A stretch of 64,000 nucleotides of DNA from an uncultured Idiomarina sp. (GCA_946885915.1 CAMPHF010000003.1:62001-126000), one strand, 5' to 3'; positions 46,401 to 56,101 are shown, numbered from the stretch's first letter. Notes: generated by a model not told the origin, from the letters alone. Program-made: numbers and translations.

Positions 46401-47945
46401 TTAAACGTCTAAAATTAGACGCTGTGGATCTTCTAGTAAATCTTTAACCGTCACCAAAAAGCCCACCGATTCTTTACCATCGACAATGCGATGGTCATAA
46501 GATAACGCGAGGTACATCATTGGTAGAATTTCGATTTTACCGTCAACCGCCATTGGCCGTTCTTGGATTTTGTGCATTCCCAAGATGGCGCTTTGTGGTG
46601 GGTTCAAAATTGGCGTCGATAACAATGAGCCAAATACACCACCGTTAGTAATGGTGAAGTTACCGCCTTGCATATCATCAAGTGACAACTTGCCATCACG
46701 GCCTTTAATGGCTAAATCTTTGATACCTTTTTCGATATCGGCCAAACCAAGTTTATCGGTGTCACGCAATACTGGCGTGACCAAACCGCGCGGCGTCGAT
46801 ACTGCAATGCTGATGTCGAAGTAGTTGTGATAAACAATATCATCGCCATCAATTGAGGCATTCACTTCTGGGAATCGTTTCAAAGCTTCAGTAACAGCCT
46901 TCACATAGAAGCCCATAAAGCCCATCCGCGTACCGTGGCGCTCCTCGAAAACATCTTTATACTTGCTGCGCAAATCCATGATTGGCTTCATGTTGACTTC
47001 GTTAAAGGTGGTCAACATGGCAGTATCGTTTTTCGCTGCCAATAACCGCTTCGCAATGGTTTTACGTAAGCGCGTCATTGGTACTCGTTTCTGGTCGCGA
47101 TCACCGGCGGCCACTGGTGCACTGCTGGTGCTACTCGAACTTGAGCTAGGGCTCGCTTTGTTCGAAGCTTGCTGCACGTGCTTCTCTACGTCTTCTTTGG
47201 TCACTCGTCCGCCTTTACCGGTGCCTTTCACTGCACTCGCTTGTAAATTGTGCTCAGCAAGTAAACGACGCACTGCAGGGCCTGCTACTTCGCTATCACT
47301 GTCATCTGAGCTAGCCGAATCTGCTGCTGAGCTAGCAGGTTTTTCACTGCTTGCTGATGCAGACCCGCCGGCCGTGACGATGCCAATCACATCATCCGCA
47401 CCCACAGTGGCGCCCTCTTCATGCTTAATTTCGCTCAACACGCCATCCGCAGGCGCAACGACTTCAAGCACAACTTTGTCGGTCTCAATGTCGACCAAGT
47501 TTTGGTCACGTTTCACCGCTTCGCCGGCTTTCACGTGCCAGACTGCGATAGTCGCATCGGCAACAGATTCAGGTAGCTGCGGCACTTTCACTTCTAAGCT
47601 TTCACCGCTTGTATCTGAACTGCCAGCAGCGGTTTTGTCAGCGGCTTTCGCTTCGCTCTTTGCATCAGACTTCGCAGCCGGTTTTGCATCGCCTTGCGCT
47701 GCGCCATCGCCTTCTTCTAATTTACCGATAACTTCTTCAGCACCGACAGTTGCGCCTTCATCAGCTACGATCTCACCCATCACGCCATCTGCAGGCGCAA
47801 CGACTTCGAGCACCACTTTATCGGTCTCAATATCGACTAAATTTTGGTCACGCGAAACTTTATCACCAGGCTTCACGTGCCATGTGGCTACGGTTGCATC
47901 CGCTACCGATTCGGGGAGTTGAGGAACTTTAATATCAATCGCCAT
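46401..47945 (-). CDS. sucB: 2-oxoglutarate dehydrogenase E2 (dihydrolipoyl succinyltransferase) with two lipoyl domains
   Basis: The 514-residue protein is longer than E. coli SucB (405) because it has two near-identical lipoyl domains, with lipoyl lysines at Lys43 and Lys157 in [11 protein letters not shown]. Acidic, Ala/Ser-rich linkers follow. The peripheral subunit-binding domain is at about 222-258 ([14 protein letters not shown]) and the catalytic domain ends with YDHRIVDG near 484. It passes the succinyl group from E1 to CoA. It lies 13 bases after sucA and is clearly co-transcribed with it. Confidence 0.96.
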   Translation of the reverse strand: MAIDIKVPQLPESVADATVATWHVKPGDKVSRDQNLVDIETDKVVLEVVAPADGVMGEIVADEGATVGAEEVIGKLEEGDGAAQGDAKPAAKSDAKSEAKAADKTAAGSSDTSGESLEVKVPQLPESVADATIAVWHVKAGEAVKRDQNLVDIETDKVVLEVVAPADGVLSEIKHEEGATVGADDVIGIVTAGGSASASSEKPASSAADSASSDDSDSEVAGPAVRRLLAEHNLQASAVKGTGKGGRVTKEDVEKHVQQASNKASPSSSSSSTSSAPVAAGDRDQKRVPMTRLRKTIAKRLLAAKNDTAMLTTFNEVNMKPIMDLRSKYKDVFEERHGTRMGFMGFYVKAVTEALKRFPEVNASIDGDDIVYHNYFDISIAVSTPRGLVTPVLRDTDKLGLADIEKGIKDLAIKGRDGKLSLDDMQGGNFTITNGGVFGSLLSTPILNPPQSAILGMHKIQERPMAVDGKIEILPMMYLALSYDHRIVDGKESVGFLVTVKDLLEDPQRLILDV

Positions 47946-47958
47946 GGTTCAATATCAC

Positions 47959-50763
47959 CTATTTAATAGTTAGCGCGTCGTCGACAAGTTGTTGTTGCTG
48001 TTTGTTGTGCTCGGTTAAATAACCTACTGCAGGAGCTGCTGAGGCGGCTCGGCCAGCGTAAGTTAATTTAGCACCGGCTGGAATGCTCGCCCAAAAGTTG
48101 TGCTGGCTACTATACCAAGCACCTTGGTTTTGCGGCTCTTCCTGACACCAAACGAAATCTTTTACATGCTGATAAGCTGCCATAATTTCTGCTACTTGCT
48201 CTGCAGGGAATGGATACAGCTGCTCGATACGAATAATGGCGACGTCGGTCTGCTTCCGCTCACGCCGTTCCGCAAGTAAATCGTAATATACTTTGCCAGC
48301 GCACAGTACAACCCGTTTCACTTTTTTCGCATCAATATCATCAATTTCCGGAATCGCATTCAGAAATTCACCATCTGCTAGTTCGCTCAATTCGGATACC
48401 GCAAGTGGATGCCGGAGTAACGACTTGGGCGTCATCACAATCAACGGCCGGCGCACCGGACGTAACTGCTGGCGACGGATCATGTGGAATACTTGCGCCG
48501 GTGTTGTTGGTACACAGACTGACCAGTTGTGGTCCGCAGACAGTTGCAAGAATCGCTCGAGGCGTGCTGAGCTATGCTCAGGGCCTTGGCCTTCATAACC
48601 GTGAGGTAAGAGCATGGTAAGGCCACACAAACGGCCCCATTTCTGCTCACCCGAGCTTAAGAACTGATCAATCACGACCTGTGCACCGTTCACGAAATCA
48701 CCGAACTGTGCTTCCCACAAGACCAATGCCTTAGGTTCTGCGGTCGCGTAACCATATTCAAAGGCCACCACGGCTTCTTCTGACAATACCGAGTCATAAA
48801 TTTCAATCGGAGCCTGACCCTCACGCACGTTATTTAACGGCATGTAGGTAGAAGCATCTTTTTGATTGTGTAATACCGCATGGCGATGGAAGAAGGTACC
48901 ACGGCCACTATCCTGACCCGTCATTCGAATGCGATGCCCGGCATCTACCAAACTTGCATAAGCCAATGTTTCGGCAAAACCCCAATCAGCAGGTTTTTCG
49001 CCAGCAGCCATTTTTTTGCGTTCGTCATAGGCCTTTTGAACTCGAGAATGCAGTTTAAAATGCTGCGGGTAAGTACTGATAGACTCACCAAGTTGCTGCA
49101 CCTGCTCCATGCCGATCTTATGATCAAACGCCACATCCCACTCGTTGCCGATGTAAGGAGTCCAATCCACGGATTGATTCTTCATCGGGCGATATTCAGG
49201 TACCACGATTTCGCCTTTATCGAGTTGGTCACGATACTGGCTCACGAAACTCTCATAATCGTCGTTGCTGATCACTTGAGCTTCGGTTAAACGCTTCGCA
49301 TAGAGTTCACGCGCCACTGGATGCTGTTTCACTTTCTTGTACATCAATGGTTGCGTGGCACTTGGCTCATCAGCTTCGTTGTGGCCGTGACGACGGTAGC
49401 AAACCAGGTCAATCAACACATCACGCTTGAAGGTATTGCGATAATCGAGCGCAAGCTGGGTGACAAATACCACAGCTTCAGGGTCATCAGCATTGACGTG
49501 GAAGATAGGCGCCTGAACCATTTTACCGATATCAGTACAATACTGAGTTGAGCGCGTGTCTTCACGTTTTGAGGTGGTAAAACCAACTTGGTTGTTTACC
49601 ACAATCCGAATCGAACCACCCACTTGGAAGGCGCGAGTTGCTGACATATTAAAAGTTTCTTGCACCACCCCTTGGCCAGCAATAGCCGAGTCACCGTGAA
49701 TAGTGATTGGCAATACTTTGGCACCAGATTGATCACCTAACCGATCCATCCGTGCTCGTACTGAGCCCATCACGACCGGGTTTACAATCTCTAAATGGGA
49801 TGGGTTAAAAGCTAATGCTAAGTGGACATCGCCGCCGTCGGTCGCGAAATCAGACGAAAAGCCCATGTGATACTTCACATCACCCGAACCTTTGCTTTCC
49901 GCGTGCTTACCGGCAAATTCGTCAAACAAATCTTGGGGCTTCTTGCCCAATACGTTCACAAGAACGTTGAGACGACCACGGTGGGCCATGCCAATAACGA
50001 CTTCTTTAGCACCTTTTTCGCCGGCGCGATGAATCAGCCCTTTCAGAAGCGGCACTAACGCATCACCGCCCTCAAGCGAGAATCGCTTGGCACCTGGGAA
50101 TTTAGAGCCTAAATATTTTTCTAGGCCATCCGCAGCAATCATTTCCTGAAGAATTTTTTTGCGTTGCTCAGCCGTAAACTTCGGCTGACCGAGGACGCCT
50201 TCGAGGCGCTCTTGAATCCATCGCTTTTCTTCAGTGGATACGATGTGCATATACTCTGCACCGATCGAACCACAGTAAATTTGCTCTAGCGCTTTGTGAA
50301 TGTCGCCAAGCTTCATGGTTTCTTTGCCGACGGCTAGCGAACCCACGTTATATTCGTTGTTGTAGTCGTCGGTAGATAATTCGTGATGGGCAAGCGATAA
50401 GTCCGGAACTTGCGCTTGTTTCCAGAGTTCTAGCGGGTCAAGGTTAGCGTGTTGATGGCCGCGGAAGCGATACGCATTGATAAGTTGCAGTACCCGAACT
50501 TGTTTCAAGTCGGGTGCACTTGGCGAGGTGCCCGCTTGCTTCAACTTATTCTTTGCGAGCTCACGAAATTGCTGACGAATTTCACTGTGCTTTAAATCAG
50601 TGCCCGCTTCCAACGTTGGTAACCCGTCAAAGTAGGCGCGCCATTCGTCGCTTACCGCTGTCGGATCATCCAAATATAGCTCAAATAATTCCTCGACATA
50701 CGCCGCGTTACCACCTGCAAGGTGGGAGGATTCTAGCCAGGCTTGCATTACGCCATCTTGCAT
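47959..50763 (-). CDS. sucA: 2-oxoglutarate dehydrogenase E1
   Basis: The 934-residue thiamine-diphosphate enzyme (E. coli 933) decarboxylates 2-oxoglutarate. It begins with the E2-binding tail (MQAWLESSHLAGGNAAYVEELFELYL in pieces). It continues with IGMAHRGRLNVL, the thiamine-diphosphate motif IHGDSAIAGQGVVQET, NNQVGFTT and DVLIDLVCYRRHGHNE, then LLPHGYEGQGPEHSSARLERFL. It heads the sucAB unit, separated from sdhB by an intrinsic terminator. Confidence 0.97.
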   Translation of the reverse strand: MQDGVMQAWLESSHLAGGNAAYVEELFELYLDDPTAVSDEWRAYFDGLPTLEAGTDLKHSEIRQQFRELAKNKLKQAGTSPSAPDLKQVRVLQLINAYRFRGHQHANLDPLELWKQAQVPDLSLAHHELSTDDYNNEYNVGSLAVGKETMKLGDIHKALEQIYCGSIGAEYMHIVSTEEKRWIQERLEGVLGQPKFTAEQRKKILQEMIAADGLEKYLGSKFPGAKRFSLEGGDALVPLLKGLIHRAGEKGAKEVVIGMAHRGRLNVLVNVLGKKPQDLFDEFAGKHAESKGSGDVKYHMGFSSDFATDGGDVHLALAFNPSHLEIVNPVVMGSVRARMDRLGDQSGAKVLPITIHGDSAIAGQGVVQETFNMSATRAFQVGGSIRIVVNNQVGFTTSKREDTRSTQYCTDIGKMVQAPIFHVNADDPEAVVFVTQLALDYRNTFKRDVLIDLVCYRRHGHNEADEPSATQPLMYKKVKQHPVARELYAKRLTEAQVISNDDYESFVSQYRDQLDKGEIVVPEYRPMKNQSVDWTPYIGNEWDVAFDHKIGMEQVQQLGESISTYPQHFKLHSRVQKAYDERKKMAAGEKPADWGFAETLAYASLVDAGHRIRMTGQDSGRGTFFHRHAVLHNQKDASTYMPLNNVREGQAPIEIYDSVLSEEAVVAFEYGYATAEPKALVLWEAQFGDFVNGAQVVIDQFLSSGEQKWGRLCGLTMLLPHGYEGQGPEHSSARLERFLQLSADHNWSVCVPTTPAQVFHMIRRQQLRPVRRPLIVMTPKSLLRHPLAVSELSELADGEFLNAIPEIDDIDAKKVKRVVLCAGKVYYDLLAERRERKQTDVAIIRIEQLYPFPAEQVAEIMAAYQHVKDFVWCQEEPQNQGAWYSSQHNFWASIPAGAKLTYAGRAASAAPAVGYLTEHNKQQQQLVDDALTIK

Positions 50764-50788
50764 CGCTGTTCCTTCACACTCGTTTTAT

Positions 50789-50821
50789 AAAAAAATAGCC
50801 ATCCAAGCTGGATGGCTATTT
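50789..50821 (-). terminator. intrinsic terminator between sdhB and sucA
   Basis: On the minus strand AAATAGCCATCCA pairs with TGGATGGCTATTT (50809-50821 with 50793-50805) around a 3-base loop, followed by a run of seven Ts (50795-50789). It lies between the sdhB stop and the sucA start. Confidence 0.88.
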
Positions 50822-50864
50822 CGATACAGCTCGGCCACTACTATAGCAAATCAACGCCATTAGA

Positions 50865-51584
50865 CTAAATGGCGCGACTCAATAGCATGGATTTGATGTG
50901 TCCAATAGCCTTAGTTGGGTTTAACCCCTTCGGACATACGTTGACACAGTTCATGATACCGTGGCAACGGAACACGCTAAACGCGTCGTCCAAATCATCT
51001 AAACGTTGCTCAGTCGCGGTATCGCGACTATCCGCTAAAAAGCGGTACGCATGTAATAGACCAGCAGGGCCGATAAACTTATCAGGGTTCCACCAGAACG
51101 ACGGGCACGATGTAGAACAACAAGCACACAGAATGCACTCGTATAAACCATCAAGCTCGGCGCGCTCTTCAGGTGATTGCAAGTGCTCGCGTGCCGGCGG
51201 TGTGCTGCTATCGTTCATCAAGTACGGCTTTACTTTCTCGTACTGTTTGTAGAACTGGCTCATGTCGACAATTAAATCACGAATCACGGGTAAGCCTGGT
51301 AATGGACGCACCACAATTTGCTTATCTCCACCATTCAGCGCAGAAATAGGCGTGATACAAGCCAAGCCGTTTTTACCGTTCATGTTTAACCCATCCGAAC
51401 CACACACACCCTCACGGCATGAGCGACGGAACGCTAAAGTTGGATCTTGCTCTTTCAATTTGAGCAATACATCCAACACCATCATGTCACGCCCTGCTTC
51501 TACTTCTAGCGTGTAATCTTTCATGTAAGGTGCGTTATCAACGTCCGGGTTGTAACGATACACTGAAATTTTCAACGTCTTCAT
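50865..51584 (-). CDS. sdhB: succinate dehydrogenase iron-sulfur subunit
   Basis: The 239-residue subunit (E. coli 238) carries three iron-sulfur clusters: 2Fe-2S in SCREGVCGSDGLN and GLAC, 4Fe-4S in CILCACCSTSCP, and 3Fe-4S in CHGIMNCVNVCPKGLNP. It relays electrons from FAD to ubiquinone. ATG 51584 (MKTLKISVYRYNPD) is chosen because it lies eight bases after AGG; ATG 51587 and GTG 51593 are also in frame. It is last in sdhCDAB. Confidence 0.96.
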   Translation of the reverse strand: MKTLKISVYRYNPDVDNAPYMKDYTLEVEAGRDMMVLDVLLKLKEQDPTLAFRRSCREGVCGSDGLNMNGKNGLACITPISALNGGDKQIVVRPLPGLPVIRDLIVDMSQFYKQYEKVKPYLMNDSSTPPAREHLQSPEERAELDGLYECILCACCSTSCPSFWWNPDKFIGPAGLLHAYRFLADSRDTATEQRLDDLDDAFSVFRCHGIMNCVNVCPKGLNPTKAIGHIKSMLLSRAI

Positions 51585-51597
51585 CATCGTCACCTAC

Positions 51598-53364
51598 TTA
51601 GTAAGTCCGCGCTTTCGGCGGGAATGCCTCACGCAATTTCGGTTGCATATTCACTTCACGTTTCACCACTGAGTCGTCCTCTGGGCGATACACGGTATGC
51701 ACTAACCAGTTCTCATCGTCCCGCTCTGGGAAATCAGCACGGCTATGTGCACCACGGCTTTCCGTGCGGAAGTTGGCCGATACTGCGGTTGAATATGCGG
51801 TTTCCATCAGGTTATCAAGCTCAAGACACTCGATCCGCTGGGTATTGAACTCGCGACTATTATCGTCAAGCCGTGCGTTGGCTAAGCGTTCACGAATTTC
51901 TTTCAACTCGGTCAAGCCCTGCGCCATTGCATCACCTTCACGGAATACCGAGAAGTTTAACTGCATACACTTCTGCAAATCTTTCTTGATCTGCGTTGGG
52001 TCTTCACCTTGTTTGGTGTTTTCCCAGCGATTCATACGGGCCAACGCTGCGTCGATGTCATCTTGGCTTGCGTCACGGGCTTCCGTGTTAGCCGCTAGCG
52101 CTTCACCTAAATGCAAGCCAGTTGCACGGCCGAATACCACTAAGTCAAGTAATGAGTTACCACCTAAACGGTTCGCACCATGTACTGATACACAGGCAAT
52201 CTCACCACAAGCAAATAGCCCTTGAATAGGCTTGGCTTTACCATTGCTATCAATGGTTAAACACTGACCGTTAACGTCGGTTGGAATACCACCCATCATG
52301 TAGTGGCAGGTCGGGATAACCGGAATTGGCTCTTCCGCAGGGTCAACATGGGCAAAGGTTTTAGCTAGGTCACACACGCCTGGTAAGCGACTTTCTAAGG
52401 TCTCGCGACCCAAGTGGTCAAGCTTCAGCTTAATGTGGGTACCCCAAGGGCCTTCACAACCACGGCCTTCGCGGATTTCAGTCATCATAGCGCGCGCTAC
52501 AACGTCACGTCCTGCTAAGTCTTTAGCATTCGGTGCATAACGCTCCATGAAGCGCTCGCCGTCTTTATTTAACAGATAGCCACCTTCGCCGCGACAGCCT
52601 TCAGTCACCAACGAGCCTGCACCAGCAATACCGGTTGGGTGGAACTGCCACATTTCCATATCTTGCACGGGTACGCCAGCGCGTAACGCCATACCTACGC
52701 CATCGCCGGTATTAATGTGCGCATTGGTGGTAGATGCATAAATACGGCCAGCACCCCCAGTGGCAAGTACCACAGCTTTGGCTTTAATAAAGTAAATTTC
52801 GCCAGTTTCAATATGAAGAGCAGTGGTGCCAATGACCGCACCATCTTGGTTCTTCACTAAATCAAGCGCATACCACTCCGAGAATACCGTGGTTTTATTC
52901 TTCACGTTCTGTTGATAAAGCAGGTGTAATAAGGCGTGACCGGTACGGTCTGCAGCGGCTGCAGTACGCGCGGCTTGCTCACCACCAAACTGCTTCGACT
53001 GACCACCGAATGGCCGCTGGTAAACTTTACCGTTCTCAAAGCGCGAAAATGGCAAGCCCATGTTCTCAAGCTCTAAAATAGCTTCAGGGCCAGTTTTACA
53101 CATGTATTCAATAGCGTCTTGGTCACCGATATAATCCGATCCTTTTACGGTATCGAACATATGCCATTCCCAGTTGTCTTCATGGGCGTTGCCAAGCGCA
53201 ACCGTGATCCCGCCTTGGGCAGATACGGTGTGTGAACGCGTTGGGAATACTTTCGACATCAGCGCACAGCTCATGCCTGATTCAGATATTTGCAATGCCG
53301 CACGCATACCTGCGCCGCCTGCACCAATCACTACTGCATCAAATTCTAGGGTTTGTACGCTCAC
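51598..53364 (-). CDS. sdhA: succinate dehydrogenase flavoprotein subunit
   Basis: The 588-residue subunit (E. coli also 588) oxidises succinate. It has the FAD-binding [17 protein letters not shown], the covalent-flavin His in [11 protein letters not shown], the active-site HPTGIAGAG and [10 protein letters not shown], and [18 protein letters not shown]. The GTG at 53364 is chosen because GGAGG ends nine bases upstream and the sdhD stop lies one base before it (TGAAGTG); a GTG three codons earlier overlaps the ribosome binding site. Confidence 0.96.
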   Translation of the reverse strand: MSVQTLEFDAVVIGAGGAGMRAALQISESGMSCALMSKVFPTRSHTVSAQGGITVALGNAHEDNWEWHMFDTVKGSDYIGDQDAIEYMCKTGPEAILELENMGLPFSRFENGKVYQRPFGGQSKQFGGEQAARTAAAADRTGHALLHLLYQQNVKNKTTVFSEWYALDLVKNQDGAVIGTTALHIETGEIYFIKAKAVVLATGGAGRIYASTTNAHINTGDGVGMALRAGVPVQDMEMWQFHPTGIAGAGSLVTEGCRGEGGYLLNKDGERFMERYAPNAKDLAGRDVVARAMMTEIREGRGCEGPWGTHIKLKLDHLGRETLESRLPGVCDLAKTFAHVDPAEEPIPVIPTCHYMMGGIPTDVNGQCLTIDSNGKAKPIQGLFACGEIACVSVHGANRLGGNSLLDLVVFGRATGLHLGEALAANTEARDASQDDIDAALARMNRWENTKQGEDPTQIKKDLQKCMQLNFSVFREGDAMAQGLTELKEIRERLANARLDDNSREFNTQRIECLELDNLMETAYSTAVSANFRTESRGAHSRADFPERDDENWLVHTVYRPEDDSVVKREVNMQPKLREAFPPKARTY

Positions 53365-53365
53365 T

Positions 53366-53722
53366 TCAGACACCCTCCACTGGCCACACGACTAATAAAC
53401 CGGCAAGCCAGTAGACAATCAGTGCGACGCTAAAAATGAATTGGACCAAGGCTCGTAAGCCGGTGTGCTTCACGTAATCAGTTAACACCTGCCAAATACC
53501 AATCCAGCCGTGGATTAGCACTGCAGTTAGCGCCAACATGGTGAATACTTTCATGCCAAAATTGGCAAACAACCCCGTCCATGCGGCATAGGTAAGCTCT
53601 GGCGTACTGACTAAATAGCCCACCATGAAAATTGAATATGCGGCCAAGATTAATGCTGTAGCGCGCAATAAGATGTAGTCGTGTGTGCCACTCCGACCAA
53701 ACGTAGAAGCTACTTTTACCAT
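53366..53722 (-). CDS. sdhD: succinate dehydrogenase membrane anchor subunit D
   Basis: The 118-residue protein has three membrane helices: [41 protein letters not shown] and [20 protein letters not shown]. Heme b-binding His lies in VLIHGWIG and the quinone-site Tyr in LTDYVK. It anchors SdhAB with SdhC. Its ATG overlaps the end of sdhC by seven bases. Confidence 0.92.
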   Translation of the reverse strand: MVKVASTFGRSGTHDYILLRATALILAAYSIFMVGYLVSTPELTYAAWTGLFANFGMKVFTMLALTAVLIHGWIGIWQVLTDYVKHTGLRALVQFIFSVALIVYWLAGLLVVWPVEGV

Positions 53723-54090
53723 AACCAGACTCCCGCTAATACTGAGAGAATTACGGCCAGAACGATAACGATGTTCGCGCTCGCGTTCCCTGACTTAATT
53801 TCTTCAAAATGGCCCATATCCATCAACAAGTGACGAACACCAGCCAAAAGGTGATAACCCAAAGCAGTCAAAATACCCCAGGCTACAAACTTGGCGATGA
53901 ACCCACTGAACAGGCCAGCAATAAACTCGAAGCCCTCAGCAGATTGCAACGAAATGGCTAACGCCCACACCAATAGCGCTAATGACACCAGCATGATGAC
54001 ACCAGACACCCGATGCAATATCGAAGCTTTCGCGCTCGCGGGGAAATGGATTGTTGTTAGGTCTAGATTTACAGGTCTTTGTTTTTTCAC
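53716..54090 (-). CDS. sdhC: succinate dehydrogenase cytochrome b556 subunit
   Basis: The 124-residue protein starts at GTG 54090 (MKKQRPVNLDLTTIHFP), which matches the conserved SdhC N-terminus. The frame is open upstream but non-coding there. It has three membrane helices, the quinone-site motif ASILHRVSG and the heme ligand His in LGYHLLAGVRH. AAAAGG lies about 12 bases before the GTG. It is the first gene of sdhCDAB. Confidence 0.92.
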   Translation of the reverse strand: MKKQRPVNLDLTTIHFPASAKASILHRVSGVIMLVSLALLVWALAISLQSAEGFEFIAGLFSGFIAKFVAWGILTALGYHLLAGVRHLLMDMGHFEEIKSGNASANIVIVLAVILSVLAGVWLW

Positions 54091-54222
54091 GGTTGTTTTG
54101 CCTTTTATAAAAGCATTGTAAACATGCTCAGGACAACAGACGATGGGCGACGAGCTCCGGTTGGAACGTTGCACCCCTGCGCCTACCCTCTCGCATCCCC
54201 AGCTGGGGACCCTGTTAGATCG
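54091..54222 (-). other. long structured 5' leader of the sdh mRNA (predicted)
   Basis: From the predicted start near 54222 to the GTG at 54090 lie about 130 untranslated bases. They contain a perfect 14-bp palindrome TCCCCAGCTGGGGA (54196-54209), a GC-rich block with repeated GGG runs (54165-54195), an AGCAT/ATGCT stem-loop (54110-54126), and TTTTATAAAA next to the AAAAGG ribosome binding site. The lower half could fold so as to hide that site. No known RNA family is recognised. Confidence 0.45.
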
Positions 54223-54228
54223 CCGCAA

Positions 54229-54257
54229 AGTATATCGACCGTCGCTAACAATTACAA
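54229..54257 (-). promoter_or_regulatory. probable sdhCDAB promoter
   Basis: On the minus strand TTGTAA (54257-54252) and TATACT (54234-54229) are separated by exactly 17 bases, giving a good sigma-70 promoter with a start near 54222. Confidence 0.65.
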
Positions 54258-54427
54258 TGAATTCAAGCGACAGAATACAGCTAGCTATTCGATCAACGAG
54301 AATTTCGTAAAGATAGATCAACAACCTCAAATTGCAGCAAAATGCGATTTGGATTCACAATCAGACCTTGGTCTCATTTAGTAATCCAAAATGCTCCGCT
54401 ATAACGTATTAAGCTTCGTCTTGGATG

Positions 54428-54471
54428 ACTATCCTGAATATTTTGTCAAGCCCCTCGGCCATTCGGATAGT
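54428..54471. promoter_or_regulatory. interrupted inverted repeat upstream of the gltA promoter
   Basis: ACTATCCTGAAT (54428-54439) and ATTCGGATAGT (54461-54471) are complementary over 11 bp with one bulged base, around a 21-base loop that is C-rich. It ends 33 bases before the gltA -35 and lies within the 490-base sdhC/gltA divergent gap. It may be an operator pair. The remainder of the gap (54258-54427) shows nothing I can name. Confidence 0.4.
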
Positions 54472-54503
54472 TGTCATGAAAGCGACACAAGCCCCCGCTA
54501 AAA

Positions 54504-54533
54504 TTGACAAATCAGGTAAAGATCGAGTTAAAT
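54504..54533 (+). promoter_or_regulatory. probable gltA promoter
   Basis: Perfect -35 TTGACA (54504-54509), 18-base spacer and TTAAAT (54528-54533) predict a start near 54540 and a leader of about 40 bases. AAGGAG stands eight bases before the gltA ATG. Confidence 0.65.
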
Positions 54534-54581
54534 TAGCGTCCTTTTTTCAAGTTAAAGCAGCAACAACAAGGAGATTTCCTT

Positions 54582-55862
54582 ATGGCTGATCGTAAAGCCA
54601 CACTGCAGATTGAAGGCCAATCAATCGACCTTCCAGTGTTATCAGGTACTGCTGGATACGACGTCATCGATGTGCGTGCGCTGGGTAAATATGGTTATTT
54701 CACCTTCGACCCTGGCTTCTTAGCAACTGGCTCATGTGAGTCAAAAATCACTTACATCGACGGCGAACAAGGTATTCTTCTGCACCGCGGCTATCCGATT
54801 GATCAGTTGGCAACTCAAGCTGATTATCTCGAAGTCTGTTATATGCTGTTGCATGGTGAAGCACCAACTCAAACTGAATATCAGAAGTTCAAGCAAACCA
54901 TCACCAAGCACACCATGGTGCATCAGGGCTTGCATAACTTCTTCAACGGTTTCCGCCGCGATGCGCACCCGATGGCAATGCTGTGTGCGGTCACTGGCGC
55001 ACTTTCATCGTTCTATCATGATGATTTAGATATCCATGATGAGAAGCAACGCCTACGTAGCGCTTATCGGTTGATTGCTAAAATGCCAACTATTGCTGCC
55101 ATGGCTTATAAATACAGCATTGGTCAGCCGTTCGTATACCCACGCAACGACCTGAGCTACTCTGAAAACTTCTTAAATATGATGTTCTCAGTGCCGGCTG
55201 AGCAATACCAAGTGAACCCAGTGGTTGCCCGGGCGATGGATCGTATTTTCACCCTGCACGCTGATCACGAGCAAAATGCCTCAACTTCAACAGTGCGCTT
55301 AGCTGGTTCATCAGGTGCGAATCCGTATGCCTGTATCGCTGCTGGTGTCGCGTCTTTATGGGGCCCTGCACATGGCGGCGCTAACGAAGCTTGTCTGCGG
55401 ATGTTGAAAGAAATCGGCTCGGTGGAAAACATTCCTAAGTATGTCGCGAAAGCCAAAGACAAAAATGACCCGTTCCGCTTGATGGGCTTTGGTCACCGCG
55501 TCTACAAAAACTTCGACCCTCGTGCCACGGTAATGCGTGACACCTGCCACGAAGTACTTAAGGACTTGAACATCAAAGATCCGTTGTTAGATGTGGCGAT
55601 GGAACTGGAGCGGATCGCGTTGGAAGATTCTTATTTCATTGAGAAGAAGTTATATCCAAACGTTGATTTCTACTCAGGTATCATTCTGAAAGCGATTGGC
55701 ATTCCAACCAACATGTTTACGGTTATCTTTGCCTTGTCACGTACTGTGGGTTGGATTTCACACTGGCAAGAAATGATGAGTGAAGAAAACCAGAAGATCG
55801 GTCGCCCTCGCCAGCTGTACACAGGCGCAGCACAACGTGAATTCACCCCACTCAAAAAGTAA
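54582..55862 (+). CDS. gltA: citrate synthase (type II)
   Basis: The 426-residue enzyme (E. coli 427) condenses acetyl-CoA and oxaloacetate. It is of the NADH-sensitive hexameric type, with an N-terminal beta domain ([18 protein letters not shown]) and [19 protein letters not shown]. Catalytic residues lie in [12 protein letters not shown] (His), [15 protein letters not shown] (His) and [12 protein letters not shown] (Asp). It is divergent from sdhC, the same arrangement as in E. coli, and ends at a strong terminator. Confidence 0.97.
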   Translation: MADRKATLQIEGQSIDLPVLSGTAGYDVIDVRALGKYGYFTFDPGFLATGSCESKITYIDGEQGILLHRGYPIDQLATQADYLEVCYMLLHGEAPTQTEYQKFKQTITKHTMVHQGLHNFFNGFRRDAHPMAMLCAVTGALSSFYHDDLDIHDEKQRLRSAYRLIAKMPTIAAMAYKYSIGQPFVYPRNDLSYSENFLNMMFSVPAEQYQVNPVVARAMDRIFTLHADHEQNASTSTVRLAGSSGANPYACIAAGVASLWGPAHGGANEACLRMLKEIGSVENIPKYVAKAKDKNDPFRLMGFGHRVYKNFDPRATVMRDTCHEVLKDLNIKDPLLDVAMELERIALEDSYFIEKKLYPNVDFYSGIILKAIGIPTNMFTVIFALSRTVGWISHWQEMMSEENQKIGRPRQLYTGAAQREFTPLKK

Positions 55863-55878
55863 ATCGGTGAATCACAGC

Positions 55879-55912
55879 AATAAGGGCGTCTACGGACGCC
55901 CTTATTATTTTC
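55879..55912 (+). terminator. intrinsic terminator after gltA
   Basis: AATAAGGGCGTC (55879-55890) and GACGCCCTTATT (55895-55906) form a 12-bp perfect stem with loop TACG, followed by ATTTT. Confidence 0.92.
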
Positions 55913-56043
55913 ACTATAAACGTTGGTTATTTTCACTAATTTTTAGCAAATTCTTTACTATTTTATTGTTCCAACTTCCCGCCAAAATCAGTCGCAAAAA
56001 CATAACTCATTGTTTTTAAATTAAAATGTTTTATTTTTAAAGT

Positions 56044-56059
56044 TGGCACGCCAACTGCT
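56044..56059 (+). promoter_or_regulatory. near-consensus sigma-54 promoter of the RND operon
   Basis: TGGCACG-CCAA-CTGCT matches the -24/-12 consensus TGGCACG-N4-TTGCW at all but one position, with GG at 56045-56046, GC at 56057-56058 and the required 10-base spacing. The predicted start is near 56070, 32 bases before the adaptor ATG. The stretch 55907-56040 upstream is very AT-rich, suitable for DNA bending. The same bases also form a 7-bp inverted repeat, AGTTGGC/GCCAACT. No sigma-70 promoter of similar quality is seen. Confidence 0.6.
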
Positions 56060-56101
56060 TTAAGTCTTTCATTCAATATTAAAAAGAATCAAGGACTTAC
56101 C

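Noticed and set aside
46963..47922. A 319-codon open frame antisense to sucB
   Set aside because: Its Ser/Ala/Thr-rich, repetitive translation mirrors the duplicated lipoyl domains and Ala/Ser-rich linkers of SucB; there is no ribosome binding site or family resemblance.
46401..47945. Direct DNA repeat as a mobile or structural element
   Set aside because: It is fully explained by the duplicated lipoyl domain of SucB and stays in frame.
54091..54330. N-terminal extension of the sdhC reading frame
   Set aside because: The frame is open, but the conserved SdhC start is at GTG 54090, and the extension spans a good promoter and the leader.
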